Part shown: piece by piece, positions 45,837-55,847 of the stretch
Position numbering within the stretch: position 1 is the first letter of the stretch
Layout: the number at the start of each line of letters is the position of its first letter
NCBI GenBank assembly: GCA_019459285.1
Contig: JAIBEL010000013.1
Span: 1-64,000 of the forward strand
Source of the DNA: Rhizobium sp.
GTDB taxonomy: Bacteria > Pseudomonadota > Gammaproteobacteria > Burkholderiales > Thiobacillaceae
DNA length: 64,000 nt
Reading direction: 5' to 3'
Position numbers and translations under genes: made by a program
The notes under the pieces: model-generated
Database searches by the model: none
The model's input: the letters and a program-made list of their open reading frames with translations, nothing else
What the model was told of the DNA's origin: nothing

Positions 45837-47704
45837 CAGTGCGTTCCCTTTTTCTTGTTCAGAAGGTTCTTGAGCGGCAAAGGCGTATGTTTGTCACCAG
45901 TCCAATTAGCGACAAGGGCTTCGGCCCATATAGGCGTTACGAGTAGTGGCCCGATGGCCGAGGGGCGTTGTTCCGCGGGGATTTCAGCCAGTGCTGTTGC
46001 CAGTTGCGGACCAAGATTCGAGAATGCTTCAGTAACGTTGAAACAACGGGTTAAGGCACCTGGTGACCACTGTTCGGTACGGGCCTTTCGTATGAGTCGC
46101 ACGAGCACTCGCTCCGCCTCTATTTCGCCTATCGCTTTTATCTGCGCGACAAGCCCCCCAAGGACCTGCGTGGTCTTCAGGGACGCTTCGAACACTTTCC
46201 GTGCTTCAGGCGACAGCTCGTCATACGAAGCCAGTGCTAAGGCGCGGTCGCGACTTAGGTATAGGAACGGCTTCAACGAAACGTCGGCCAGCTGGGGTGA
46301 CAACTTCACCCACTGCTCGTAAAACACGGCTCCCCAACTCGCGTTTGGCGGTACATACGCTTCCCCCTTCGCAGCGCATTTTTCTAACTCACCGAGAAAC
46401 TCTGGTTTTCCTTCGTCACTGGAAGAAATAGCCTGAGCAAGGAAATCGAACGCCGCAGGGGATGCGCATCGTTCAAAAAGTTGCAGCTTCACGAGTTCTT
46501 CAAGACCGACCGCCATGCCCTGAGCTTTCGCGATTGACTGTCGAATCATCAAATTGTTTAAGAAACGCTTAATGAGGCGGGGGTTTCCAGAAATCTGTTC
46601 TGCGGTGACCAGTATTGGCGCGAGTTGCTCGGCCACGTCAATCTCGCTGGCGACTTTTGATGCGTCTGCGCCGAACGCAGCGGTCAACACTTCGCGCGTA
46701 ATTCCGCCAGACCACGATTTCGTTAGGGCATCGAGAATCTTGGGCTGCGCCTCAGCGAAGGTCTGGCTCGGCAGCATGCCGCGGCGGGTGGCCAGGTCAG
46801 CGAGCAACAACATCACGTAAGCCTTAACTTCGTTCACGCCGAGGCGCGGCACTCGAAGCGGAACCTGAATGAGCTTATCGAAGTAACTTGTGACGAGGTC
46901 ATCGTTGATGTCGACCTCGCCAAAATGAGCGCGAACGGCGCCTCGAATCATCTGTTCGTCTGCGGCGATGATGAACGCCGTCTGCGGCACATGCAGAAGC
47001 AGACGCATTGCTTCAAGGGTTGAAATCGCCGTATTCGGAAGACAACGGTCTAGGTCATCGACCAGAACAACCAGCGTCACATTGAGGTCCGTAAGAAGTT
47101 CTTCGAAGGCCGCTCGCAGCCCTTCAATTTCTTTAGGAAGCGATTCATTTGGTTTGTCGCTGATTAGGCCGACTAATTCAGGCTGCAACTCTGAATAGGC
47201 CTCTTTGACTTCTCTGAGCTTGTCTTCATTTGCTACGTCAGTGGCCCCTTTCAGTAGCCCGCCGACTGCCCCCACCAAGTTCCCAATTGGACCGAAGGGG
47301 GTACCGAGCGCCATGCCTGCAATCGCCGGAACAGCAACACGACCAAGTTTCAGCCAACGGATGCGCTTTCGAAACGCTAGAGCCTTATCTAGGAATGATT
47401 GCCGTTCAGTAGCTATCGCAATAAGCTTGTCGGATACGGCCTGAAGTAAGGCTTGCCTTGCGTCGTCGAAACCTTGATATAGCCAGGCATTGAACTCGAG
47501 AAACACATACTTCTTGTCTGCGTTCTTGTCAGCCTGCAGCGTCGCGCCGACCATCTTCACGAGAGATGACTTCCCTACACCCCAACCGCCGGAGATTCCA
47601 ATGGTTAGCGGTTGACCGTCTGAGTCGCGTATTAGCTGAGCAGCTGCCTCAGCGACCAGTTTGAAATTGAGCAGGTCAACTTTAGCTTCGATGTCATGCC
47701 ACAC
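45836..47704 (-). CDS. qatA: QatA, KAP-type P-loop NTPase of the Qat antiphage system
   Basis: A 622-residue KAP NTPase: Walker A ISGGWGVGKSSLVKMV near residue 40, FLEFNAWLYQGFDDARQALLQAV, a hydrophobic insertion between Walker A and B (LGRVAVPAIAGMALGTPFGPIGNLVGAVGGLL) typical of KAP proteins, Walker B TLVVLVDDLDRCLPN and AFIIAADEQMIR. It should be the membrane-associated ATPase of Qat. It starts 49 bp after hsdR on the same strand, so it may be expressed from the restriction operon or from its own promoter in that gap. Confidence 0.93.
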   Translation of the reverse strand: MWHDIEAKVDLLNFKLVAEAAAQLIRDSDGQPLTIGISGGWGVGKSSLVKMVGATLQADKNADKKYVFLEFNAWLYQGFDDARQALLQAVSDKLIAIATERQSFLDKALAFRKRIRWLKLGRVAVPAIAGMALGTPFGPIGNLVGAVGGLLKGATDVANEDKLREVKEAYSELQPELVGLISDKPNESLPKEIEGLRAAFEELLTDLNVTLVVLVDDLDRCLPNTAISTLEAMRLLLHVPQTAFIIAADEQMIRGAVRAHFGEVDINDDLVTSYFDKLIQVPLRVPRLGVNEVKAYVMLLLADLATRRGMLPSQTFAEAQPKILDALTKSWSGGITREVLTAAFGADASKVASEIDVAEQLAPILVTAEQISGNPRLIKRFLNNLMIRQSIAKAQGMAVGLEELVKLQLFERCASPAAFDFLAQAISSSDEGKPEFLGELEKCAAKGEAYVPPNASWGAVFYEQWVKLSPQLADVSLKPFLYLSRDRALALASYDELSPEARKVFEASLKTTQVLGGLVAQIKAIGEIEAERVLVRLIRKARTEQWSPGALTRCFNVTEAFSNLGPQLATALAEIPAEQRPSAIGPLLVTPIWAEALVANWTGDKHTPLPLKNLLNKKKGTH

Positions 47705-47753
47705 AAGCGGTCCTTTATTGGTAGTGATTTACTTTGGCTGCGAAGAAGCAACC

Positions 47754-50700
47754 TCAGAGCCCAACAGCCGTTACTTTATTGACCTGCCCACCTTGAGCCC
47801 GCAACTTGGCATACACCTCCGCCAAGAACAGGTCAGCCAGGCCGGCAAAAATTCTTTCATCCTTCAGCGCCTGTTCGGCCATTGAGGTATGGCTTCCCAG
47901 CGCTTCGATGACGGTGTCCTTGAGAACGGAGATGTAATCGCCGTTCGCAAACTGCTGAACGGTGTCGTTCGCCTTGGCCTGCTCCTGCAGCTCCTTGTTC
48001 TCGGACATTTTTCCCACGATGTGCGTCGCATAACCAAGGAAGTCGGCGTCAGAAAGATTCCCCGAGAACAGCTCATTCATCTTCTGAACGATTTCCGAGA
48101 GGGCCTTCTCCTCCTCTCCATACGGCTTCCCTGTGCCGGCGTCCGTCATAGGCTTGAGGGCGGTCACCTCGGACTTCTCGAGCTCAATCGCCTGCTCTGC
48201 TTTTTTCTGAATACGCAGGTGCGTCAGTTCAATGCTGTCGTCGACACGCACTTCCCCATTTCCACCCGTGTTACGTAAGCGAGGCACCAGGCAACGCCCA
48301 TAGACATAGAGCTTCTCCAGGTCGACATCCTCATAGGGGATGATTTGGGACAGGAACTCATAGCCCCGGATAAAGGTTGTCAGGTCCTTCCTGAACAGGT
48401 CCTGCTTTTCTTCGTCGAGAGCCTTGTATCGGTCTGCGGCCGGTTTCAGCTGAGCCTGGAGCGCAGCCTGAGTGCCGTTTTTGGCGTAGAAAGCCTTGGC
48501 GAAAGCCTCCACCTCTGCATGAAGGTAAACACCTGACTCATCGAGCTTGCTCTTGAGGCGATGGACGATATTGGGGTCCGTTACATCCGAAAGCTTAGCT
48601 GCCCGGTAATACGGCTGGAAAGCTTCCAAGAGGTCCTCGGCCTTGTTCACGAAGTCGAGGACGAATGTGTCCTCCTTGCCGGGGCAGGTGCGGTTCAATC
48701 TGGATAGGGTCTGCACGGCCATGACCCCAGCCAGCTTCTTGTCCACGTACATGGTATGCAGGAGCGGCTGGTCAAATCCCGTCTGGAATTTGTTCGCCAC
48801 CAGGAGGACTCGGTATTCGTCAGTGGCAAAGTCCTCCTTGATGCGGTCGTCCTTCTGCCCTTTGTCGTTCAGGCCTCCCTCCGTGGCCTTGTCTACGCCA
48901 CTCTCCTTGTCGGTGATAGTGCCTGAATATGCGACCAGGGCTTTGCAGTCTGCATAGCCATGCTCGGCGATGTACTTGTCGAGCGCCTTCTTGTAACGGA
49001 CTGCGGCCAGGCGGGAACTCGTCACAACCATTGCCTTGGCTTTGCCCCCGATTTTGGCCATAACCTTTTCGCGGAAGTGCTCCACCACGATGGCGACTTT
49101 CTGGGAGATGTTCGAAGGATGCAGCTTGACGTAGCGGGCAATCTGCGTGGATGCCTTGCTGGAATCCACCAACTTGTCATCGCCGACCTGAGACAGCTTC
49201 CAGAACACGTCATAGGTCGTGTAATGCTTCAGCACATCAAGGATAAATCCCTCCTCGATGGCCTGCCGCATGGAGTAAACGTGGAATGGTTCAGGCTTGC
49301 CATCAATGCCTGGCCGGCCGAATAACTCGATGGTTTTGGATTTTGGGGTGGCGGTGAAGGCGTAGTAGGAAACGTTCGGCGGGCGCTTACGGGACAGCAC
49401 CACTTTGTTCAAGATGTCCTCTTCAGTGAGGTCCTCCTCCTGGTCCACTCCCTCATCCTTCTTGAGCTCTTCAATCTCTTCCGAGCCCAGCACCTCGCGC
49501 AGCTTATGGGCAGCCTTGCCGGACTGGGACGAGTGAGCCTCGTCGATAATGAGTGCGAATTTCCGCTCCTTCAGGCCCGCGACTTTCTGGAGAACGAAGG
49601 GAAATTTCTGGATGGTCGTGATGATGATTGGCTTGCCAGCCATCAGAGCGTCGGCGAGCTGTTGTGAGTTCTCGTCAATCTTCTGAACGACCCCATGCTG
49701 ATGCTCGAACTGATAGATGGTGTCCTGGAGCTGGGAGTCGAGCACCTGGCGGTCAGTGATAACAATAACGGAATCGAAAATCTTCTTGTTGTTCGCATCG
49801 TGCAGACTGACCAGCTGGTGGGCAGTCCAGCCGATTGTGTTCGATTTTCCCGAGCCAGCCGAGTGCTGGACAAGGAAGATACCGCCGGCACCTTCAGCCT
49901 TGGTCTGGGCCAGTAACTTCCGAACGGCATCCAGCTGATGAAACCTGGGGAAAATCAGCGTTTCCTTGATGGATTTCTTCCCGGTGATGGGGTCCGTCAC
50001 CTCTATCTTTTCAAGATGAAGGTAGCGGCCCAGGATTAGCATCCAGACATCCTTGTGCAGGATTTCTTCCCAGAGGTAGCTGGTCGCGTAGCCCTTAGGA
50101 TTGTTCGGGTTGCCGGCACCGCCCTCATTTCCCTTGTTGAACGGCAGGAAGTAGGTTTTCTTGCCGTCCAGCTTCGTGGCCATATAGACCTCGTCACATG
50201 ACGCAGCGAAATGGACCAGCGCCCTTCGCCCGAACTGCAGCAGCGGTTCCTTCTCCTTTTTTACGGGGTCGACTGGTGCGCGGTCGTTCTTGTACTGCCA
50301 GATGGCGTTTTCGACAGGCTGCGTCGTATCGGTCTTGAGTTCGGTAGTGGCAACCGGAATTCCGTTCACAAAGAACACCAGGTCGATAGATTTATTGTTG
50401 TGTTCTGAGTAATGAAACTGGCGAACGACCCGTAGCCGATTCTTTTGGTAGTCGTCCCAAGTTTTCTGATTCAGTGTGTTCGCCGGAGCGAATTGAGCCA
50501 TCCGGAAGGTGGCGTTGATATCCTTGAACCCCTTGCGCAGGACGGTCAACGCCCCCTCGCGGTTCAGCTCCTCAGCCAGACGCTTGAGGAAAACGACCTC
50601 CGGATTGGATTTGTGGTTGGACTCGAATTTTGCCCAAGCCTCAGGCTGGGTATCCTTCACCCACGCTACCGCATCCTCGGAATACAAAGCCAAACGCTTG

Positions 50701-50831
50701 TCGTAGCCGGCGTCGTAAGCGAATCCCTTCTGGTAAGGCAATGGCCCATTGAACAACCAGCCCTGTTTCTTCAGGTGCTCACAGATTTCGTCTTCAAATT
50801 TTTCTTCTAGTGTGCTGGTCGTGACGGCCAT
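47754..50831 (-). CDS. hsdR: Type I restriction enzyme, R subunit
   Basis: A 1,025-residue motor-nuclease. The N-terminal nuclease segment has VFFVNGIPVATTELKTDTTQPVENAIWQYKNDRAP (the E-x-K and following Q). SF2 motor motifs follow: LVQHSAGSGKSNTIGW, VIVITDRQVLDSQLQ, LIIDEAHSSQSG, YYAFTATPKSKTIELFG, and the C-terminal motor VVTSSRLAAVRYKKAL, ANKFQTGFDQPLLHTMYVDKKL and LSRLNRTCPGK. The length is standard. It cuts unmodified DNA with HsdM2S. A small membrane protein gene separates it from hsdS. Confidence 0.96.
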   Translation of the reverse strand: MAVTTSTLEEKFEDEICEHLKKQGWLFNGPLPYQKGFAYDAGYDKRLALYSEDAVAWVKDTQPEAWAKFESNHKSNPEVVFLKRLAEELNREGALTVLRKGFKDINATFRMAQFAPANTLNQKTWDDYQKNRLRVVRQFHYSEHNNKSIDLVFFVNGIPVATTELKTDTTQPVENAIWQYKNDRAPVDPVKKEKEPLLQFGRRALVHFAASCDEVYMATKLDGKKTYFLPFNKGNEGGAGNPNNPKGYATSYLWEEILHKDVWMLILGRYLHLEKIEVTDPITGKKSIKETLIFPRFHQLDAVRKLLAQTKAEGAGGIFLVQHSAGSGKSNTIGWTAHQLVSLHDANNKKIFDSVIVITDRQVLDSQLQDTIYQFEHQHGVVQKIDENSQQLADALMAGKPIIITTIQKFPFVLQKVAGLKERKFALIIDEAHSSQSGKAAHKLREVLGSEEIEELKKDEGVDQEEDLTEEDILNKVVLSRKRPPNVSYYAFTATPKSKTIELFGRPGIDGKPEPFHVYSMRQAIEEGFILDVLKHYTTYDVFWKLSQVGDDKLVDSSKASTQIARYVKLHPSNISQKVAIVVEHFREKVMAKIGGKAKAMVVTSSRLAAVRYKKALDKYIAEHGYADCKALVAYSGTITDKESGVDKATEGGLNDKGQKDDRIKEDFATDEYRVLLVANKFQTGFDQPLLHTMYVDKKLAGVMAVQTLSRLNRTCPGKEDTFVLDFVNKAEDLLEAFQPYYRAAKLSDVTDPNIVHRLKSKLDESGVYLHAEVEAFAKAFYAKNGTQAALQAQLKPAADRYKALDEEKQDLFRKDLTTFIRGYEFLSQIIPYEDVDLEKLYVYGRCLVPRLRNTGGNGEVRVDDSIELTHLRIQKKAEQAIELEKSEVTALKPMTDAGTGKPYGEEEKALSEIVQKMNELFSGNLSDADFLGYATHIVGKMSENKELQEQAKANDTVQQFANGDYISVLKDTVIEALGSHTSMAEQALKDERIFAGLADLFLAEVYAKLRAQGGQVNKVTAVGL

Positions 50832-50849
50832 TATTTAGTCTCGCTATTG

Positions 50850-51269
50850 TTAGTCCAGCAATCTAGCGAACAGCTTCGCAAGAAAGCTCCCCGACTGGGT
50901 TTGACCTTGCGACAGGTCTTCCTCCGTGTACAACTTCCAGGCTGCGATGCCAATGCTGACAAGCAAAACAGCGATGCCTGCCCATTCAAACGGATGAATG
51001 AATCGGCGCTGAAATACGTTATCGAGCACCTGCCTCATTGCATCGCCAATCGCAGAATGACTCAGGTTTGCCTTGCTGTGCTCCAGCCAGGCCTCCATCC
51101 CCCATGGAGCCACAAAATACAACAGCACGAAGCCCACAACACCAACGATTAAGGCTCCCCCTGGAGTAAGCCTAGATGCGATTGAGGCGGCGTCCCCTAC
51201 AACGCCACTGATGCTGTTCGAACTTCTCCTATAACGCCTGCGGCTGTTATAGCGCCGGTTGTAGCTCAC
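50850..51269 (-). CDS. Two-helix membrane protein inside the hsd operon
   Basis: A 139-residue protein. A very basic start (MSYNRRYNSRRRYRRSSNS) is followed by a Gly/Ala-rich stretch and a helix GGALIVGVVGFVLLYFVAPWG. A soluble loop (~55-90; HSKANLSHSAIGDAMRQVLDNVFQRRF) precedes a second helix FEWAGIAVLLVSIGIAAWKLY and a Ser/Gln tail. No family recognised. It overlaps the 3' end of hsdS by 23 bp and ends 18 bp before hsdR, so it is translated as part of the restriction operon. Its conservation with type I systems is untested. Confidence 0.75.
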   Translation of the reverse strand: MSYNRRYNSRRRYRRSSNSISGVVGDAASIASRLTPGGALIVGVVGFVLLYFVAPWGMEAWLEHSKANLSHSAIGDAMRQVLDNVFQRRFIHPFEWAGIAVLLVSIGIAAWKLYTEEDLSQGQTQSGSFLAKLFARLLD

Positions 51270-52635
51270 TAGCCTTGTCTCCCTGTTTGCCCTTCTTTAA
51301 GTGGCCGCGTAAGTCTATCCGGCCTAGGACCGCGTCGGTGATGGTCGCGGAGCGGAGCTCCTTCAGGAGCTCGATTTCCTTCTCCACGTGAGAGATGAGG
51401 CCGTCGATTTTGACGGTCTGGGTGTCGAGGTAGGCGGCGATGGCGGTTTGTTCGGAGGGGGGAGGAAGTAACAAAGGCGTCGCTAGTGCCTCGCTCTGGT
51501 CAATGGTTGTCATTGTGGTTGTTTTTGCCCGCGAGACGAGCGACTGCCGTGCGAATGTAGAATTCAGGTAATAGGCTAGAAACATTGGGACGCTCTTCTG
51601 TGCATCCGGTCGCATTCGCACGACGTGGCATTCAAAAACGGTTTCTTCCTTTATGGCCTGGACGATAGCAAAGCGCGCTATACCCTCAAGCTTGAGGGAG
51701 GACCTCACTAGGAAAAGGTCACCCTCGTTTACCCTATATTTTTGCGTTTCACTCTCATCGCAGCGCACACGTTCGAGCTTTTCCGTGTCTACAACGAAGT
51801 TTTCTTGAAATAGGTCGGTAACATTCACCAAGGGGGCTCCCTCACCGAAGTCCTCCCCCTTTTTGAAAACGCCATTTACTGCGAGCCCTTCTAAGGCTCG
51901 GCGTAGCGAGAGAACCTGCCAATGCGCCGGAAAATCTCCCAACCAGGGCACGCTGCTTTCTTTCATCGGTGCGTCTGGATTCATTCCCTTGGTGACCGCC
52001 TCGGTAATGACCGATTGTCGATATTCCCGCAGCAGGTCGATGAGATTCTCCTTCTCGGAGACCAGGGTGTCGATGCGGGCGGTTTCTGTGTCGAGGTAGG
52101 TGGCGATGGCCTGTTGTTCACTAGGGGCGGGGACAACCAGGGGAGTCCCGGCCATGCGCTCAAACTCGATGCTTTCTACCGTTGAGCCGTGTTTCACCCA
52201 CTCATCAAGAAGAGCCTTTTGATTTCCTGCAATGTAGTACGCAATGAACGCGGGGGATACTTCGCCAATCGGGAGGAGCGCCTTCATGTCCTGGTTTACT
52301 GCGACCGGTATATCGTTGAGGGCTACAGGTATGCTGTGTTGAAGAATGCCAGACCGCACGACAATCAACACAGCCCCCTTGTCGATAAGCGCGCATGCAC
52401 TCTCTGCTAGGGCCTTTTCGCTGATGCAATCCTCAGTCTGCTTTATCCGCCAGGATTTCATGTCCTTTGGAGACACCCAAGGAATAGACCCGCGCCAATA
52501 TTCGTCCTGCTCCTTCGATGGCGTGCCCCCGCCGACGAACCGAACCTTGTGCTTAAGTTTCTCTACGCACCAATGCTCTGGCACGTCTCCCAGCCATGGC
52601 ACGCCACTGGACTTGTATTTCGGGTAGGGCTTCAC
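51247..52635 (-). CDS. hsdS: Type I restriction-modification, S (specificity) subunit
   Basis: A 462-residue protein with two target-recognition repeats. Each half opens with a SSGVPWLGDVPEHW-type motif (YKSSGVPWLGDVPEHW near 10; KESSVPWLGDFPAHW near 230) and ends with a conserved helix region (LVVPAPSEQQAIATYLDTETARIDTLVSEKENLIDLLREYR; LLLPPPSEQTAIAAYLDTQTVKIDGLISHVEKEIELLKELR). The internal symmetry means both TRDs are present and a bipartite site is read. The start overlaps the hsdM stop by 4 bp. Confidence 0.95.
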   Translation of the reverse strand: MKPYPKYKSSGVPWLGDVPEHWCVEKLKHKVRFVGGGTPSKEQDEYWRGSIPWVSPKDMKSWRIKQTEDCISEKALAESACALIDKGAVLIVVRSGILQHSIPVALNDIPVAVNQDMKALLPIGEVSPAFIAYYIAGNQKALLDEWVKHGSTVESIEFERMAGTPLVVPAPSEQQAIATYLDTETARIDTLVSEKENLIDLLREYRQSVITEAVTKGMNPDAPMKESSVPWLGDFPAHWQVLSLRRALEGLAVNGVFKKGEDFGEGAPLVNVTDLFQENFVVDTEKLERVRCDESETQKYRVNEGDLFLVRSSLKLEGIARFAIVQAIKEETVFECHVVRMRPDAQKSVPMFLAYYLNSTFARQSLVSRAKTTTMTTIDQSEALATPLLLPPPSEQTAIAAYLDTQTVKIDGLISHVEKEIELLKELRSATITDAVLGRIDLRGHLKKGKQGDKASELQPAL

Positions 52636-54677
52636 GCCTTCACCCCACGAAGCAACTCCATGAACGTTTTTTCCATCCCCTCGATTTGCTTGAGGATGGT
52701 TTCGCGAGAACGGGGCGGCGTGTAAACATAGAACTCACGGTTGAAGTTGATTTCCGTACCCACGACGCCTACCAAGCCGTCCTTGGCATCCTTAGCTTCT
52801 TCGTCAATCCAAGCATCCGGCCAGTGCGGCTTCACCTCATCCAGAAAGTACTGGTTGATGTCCTGGCCAAACGGCACGTATTCCGCATCGCGCAGTGCCG
52901 TATCCGATAGCACCTTCCCTTTTTCGTCAGTGCAAGGCTCGGCCTTCTTGTCACTAACCCCCATGGCTTTACGGGCAATTTCCAAGTACTTGGCCTTGAG
53001 CTTCTGCGGTTTCTCTCCCGCCTGCTTTGCGCTGGTATCCGCCCCTTTCTGCAGAGACTTACGGAAAGAATCGGCGTCCATCCAGACTCGACTGGAATCC
53101 GCTGTCTTGAGGACGTTCAGGGCTGCGAACAGGTCTCCGCGCTCCACGCCCGGTAGCTTCTGGAACGCCTTATCGTCCTTAATCTTCAGAATGTCGGCCA
53201 CTTCGAAGCGAAGTCGAAGCGGGCGCTCAATCGTCACCTTGCGGTAGAAGAAATGTTCATTGGGGAAAACCTTGGCTTTTAAGGCGCGAACGACCTTGCC
53301 CTGGCCGTCCTTTTCCTCCCACTCCATGTTTTTGAAGTCGTGGTAGGCCTTGGTAATGCGCTCTATGCAGTCGTCCGTCAGTTCACGGCGCTTCTTGCCC
53401 ATGTTTTTCTTCATCAGGTGGCTCATGCCCGTGGCATCAATGAGCTGGACTTTGCCCTGGCGGTCGGGGTCCTTGCGGTTGGTCAGGAACCACAGATAAG
53501 TTGCGATGTTGGTGTTGTAAAACATGTCCGTCGGCAGCGCGACAATAGCTTCGAGGAAGTCGTTTTCCAGAATCCAACGCCGGATTTCGGATTCGCCGCC
53601 GCCGGCGTCTCCAGTAAAGAGCGGCGAGCCGTTGTGGACCACGCTGATTCGGCTGCCACCCTTGCCATTCTTCACAGGCTGCATCTTCGAGAGCATGTGG
53701 AGGGTAAATAGCATCTGGCCGTCCGAGATACGCGGCAGCCCAGGACCAAAACGCCCTCCGTAACCCCTTTTCTTGTGCTCCTCCTCGACGGCTTCCTTAG
53801 AGGGTTTCCACTCCACGCCATAGGGAGGATTGGCGCCAATGTAATCAAAGCGCTTGCCGGAATGCACGTCGTTTGCGAGCGTGTCGCCCAAGCCGATGTT
53901 CGCTGGGTCCTGGCCGCGTATCAACATATCAGCCTTACAGATGGCGTACGTTTCGTCCTCAAATTCCTGCCCATACAAGGAGACCTTGGCTTTTGGGTTC
54001 AGGGCATTGATGTGCTCTTCACCCTCCGACAAGATGCCCCCGGTTCCTGCAGTAGGGTCATAGAAAGTGCGGACAACGCCAGGAACGGAGAGTGCCTCAT
54101 CATCGGGGTAGAGCAGAATGTTGACCATCAGTTTGATGGCGTCCCGAGGGGTGTACTGTTCACCGGCCGGGCTCACGTCGTTGAAGCGGCGCAGGAGCTC
54201 TTCAAATGCCTGCCCCATTTCGTGGTTCGTGACGGCTTTCGAGTGCAGGTCGGTTTCCACGAACCGTTGCAGCACCATGAATAGGCGCTTTTTCTCCAGA
54301 AGCTTGTCAGCCATCTGAATGAAGGCGAATTTTTCGAAAATGTCGCGTACGTTTTTCGAGAAGCCGTTGATGTAGGCCTCAAGGTTGTCCCGGATGCGGT
54401 CCGGGTCGTCCAGCAACATCTTCAGGGTAAATGACGAGGTGTTGTAAAAGGCATAGCCGGAAGCCTTGGTCAGGAAGGCGTCTTGCATCTCCTGGCTGTA
54501 ACCCTTGGCCGAAATCTCAGACCATGTGTCGAGAACCTTCCTCTTGGAATCCTCAAGCACGCAGTCAAGGCGCCGGAGGACGGTAAGGGGCAGAATTACC
54601 CTGCGGTACTCGGTTTCCTTGTATGCGCCACGAAGGAGTTCAGCGTTTTTCCAAATCAGGTCTGCAAGCTTGGCCAT
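52632..54677 (-). CDS. hsdM: Type I restriction-modification, M (methyltransferase) subunit
   Basis: A 681-residue N6-adenine methyltransferase. The N-terminal helical HsdM_N domain begins ADLIWKNAELLRGAYKETEYRRVILPLTVLRRLD. The SAM motif is FYDPTAGTGGILSEGE and the catalytic motif FDYIGANPPYGVEWKP (NPPY). LVALPTDMFYNTNIATYLWFLTN follows. The C-terminal ~200 residues contain the assembly region. Longer than EcoKI-class HsdM (~530) but similar to other IC/ID-like types. A TATATA box and a short palindrome CAGTC-N6-GACTG lie just upstream (54,697-54,712). Confidence 0.95.
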   Translation of the reverse strand: MAKLADLIWKNAELLRGAYKETEYRRVILPLTVLRRLDCVLEDSKRKVLDTWSEISAKGYSQEMQDAFLTKASGYAFYNTSSFTLKMLLDDPDRIRDNLEAYINGFSKNVRDIFEKFAFIQMADKLLEKKRLFMVLQRFVETDLHSKAVTNHEMGQAFEELLRRFNDVSPAGEQYTPRDAIKLMVNILLYPDDEALSVPGVVRTFYDPTAGTGGILSEGEEHINALNPKAKVSLYGQEFEDETYAICKADMLIRGQDPANIGLGDTLANDVHSGKRFDYIGANPPYGVEWKPSKEAVEEEHKKRGYGGRFGPGLPRISDGQMLFTLHMLSKMQPVKNGKGGSRISVVHNGSPLFTGDAGGGESEIRRWILENDFLEAIVALPTDMFYNTNIATYLWFLTNRKDPDRQGKVQLIDATGMSHLMKKNMGKKRRELTDDCIERITKAYHDFKNMEWEEKDGQGKVVRALKAKVFPNEHFFYRKVTIERPLRLRFEVADILKIKDDKAFQKLPGVERGDLFAALNVLKTADSSRVWMDADSFRKSLQKGADTSAKQAGEKPQKLKAKYLEIARKAMGVSDKKAEPCTDEKGKVLSDTALRDAEYVPFGQDINQYFLDEVKPHWPDAWIDEEAKDAKDGLVGVVGTEINFNREFYVYTPPRSRETILKQIEGMEKTFMELLRGVKA

Positions 54678-54875
54678 GTTCTTTTAGTTCGGTAATCAGT
54701 CACTGAGGACTGTATATAGCAACAGGATTTCCAAAAAGCTCTCTTGCCCGAGACATTGGTTTTTCTTGCCTGTCAATGCCGCTCCAGTAAGGTTCGGCGT
54801 TTATCTGCAAAATCGTTATACCCACCGCCTCAACAACATAGTGGAAGGAGACAGCGCGCCAAATCCTTCAAGACG

Positions 54876-55778
54876 TCAGGCTTTGGGTCGCAGGTCGACA
54901 TACCCAGGAGCCATGAGAGCACTTTCAGCGGAATGCAGAACAAGCGGGTCCCTCAAGGCCAGGACGTACTGCTTGCCCTTCAAGCTATGGTCAGGCGAGC
55001 AGTCGATGTTCCATAGCTGCAGGAGGTATCCAGCGTTCGTAGCACGCACGCGCACCTTCATGACGCCATCAACCATGTCGTAGTCCTTGGCGATGACTTC
55101 AGGGCGTTCAGCGAGTGGATGCACCATCAACTCAAGCTCGATGATGCGCGACCATTGCACATCGTTTTCCGGCATCTCTTCCGGCCGCGCGAAATCGTCC
55201 TCAAGCACTGCCGGCTTACTCATTCGAGTCAGCACGAAATCGCGGAACGACTTGGTTCTGCGGTCATAGGCACGTGCATGCCATCGCAAACCATTGTTTA
55301 CGAGAGCAAACGGCACAAGCTCTCGTGAGGTTGTGCCGCTGGTGTTTGAACTGTAAGCCACTCGAACGGCCACGCCTCGGTGAATAGCCCGGGTAATGGT
55401 CGCAAGCACGTCTACATGCGGAAGGCTCAGCGGTGTAGGAAAATCGCAGCGGACTAGCGGGCCCGTGCGCTGTGCGGCAACTTCACCGAAACCTTGCGAC
55501 AAGGCTGTCAGCGCCCGAGGAACTGGGTGTTCGAACACAGGTTTGAATGACAAGCTGGGGCGATAGACCTTGCTAGTGCCGTCAAAGTCACAATTCTTCG
55601 GAGCGATTTCTCGATACATCGCTATGTCACGAGTAGCGCCCGCTGCACCAGTAGCGAATCTTTCCACCAAGTCGGCGCGCCGCAACTCTCCAAGAAAGTA
55701 GAGTCGGAAGTCGATGAAGGTCAGCCTATCAATCTGCGCCTTAGGCAATTTACTGAGTAACTCTTGGTTGTGCGGCAT
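54876..55778 (-). CDS. WYL-domain transcriptional regulator (BrxR/CapW-like)
   Basis: A 300-residue protein. The N-terminal winged helix (LTFIDFRLYFLGELRRADLVERFATGAAGATRDIAMYREIAP) is followed by a WYL domain (~120-200; RVAYSSNTSGTTSRELVPFALVNNGLRWHARAYDRRTKSFRDFVLTRM) and a C-terminal WCX-type segment (ELELMVHPLAERPEVIAKDY, LLQLWNID). This is the layout of regulators that sit beside defence systems and repress them. It is divergent from the Ubl operon and upstream of hsdM on the same strand, so it could control either or both. Confidence 0.88.
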   Translation of the reverse strand: MPHNQELLSKLPKAQIDRLTFIDFRLYFLGELRRADLVERFATGAAGATRDIAMYREIAPKNCDFDGTSKVYRPSLSFKPVFEHPVPRALTALSQGFGEVAAQRTGPLVRCDFPTPLSLPHVDVLATITRAIHRGVAVRVAYSSNTSGTTSRELVPFALVNNGLRWHARAYDRRTKSFRDFVLTRMSKPAVLEDDFARPEEMPENDVQWSRIIELELMVHPLAERPEVIAKDYDMVDGVMKVRVRATNAGYLLQLWNIDCSPDHSLKGKQYVLALRDPLVLHSAESALMAPGYVDLRPKA

Positions 55779-55847
55779 GGCAGTGAGGATACGAAAAACT
55801 TTTCCATCCTAGCATGGACCACGACCCGATGCACCGTTTTCGCGCTG

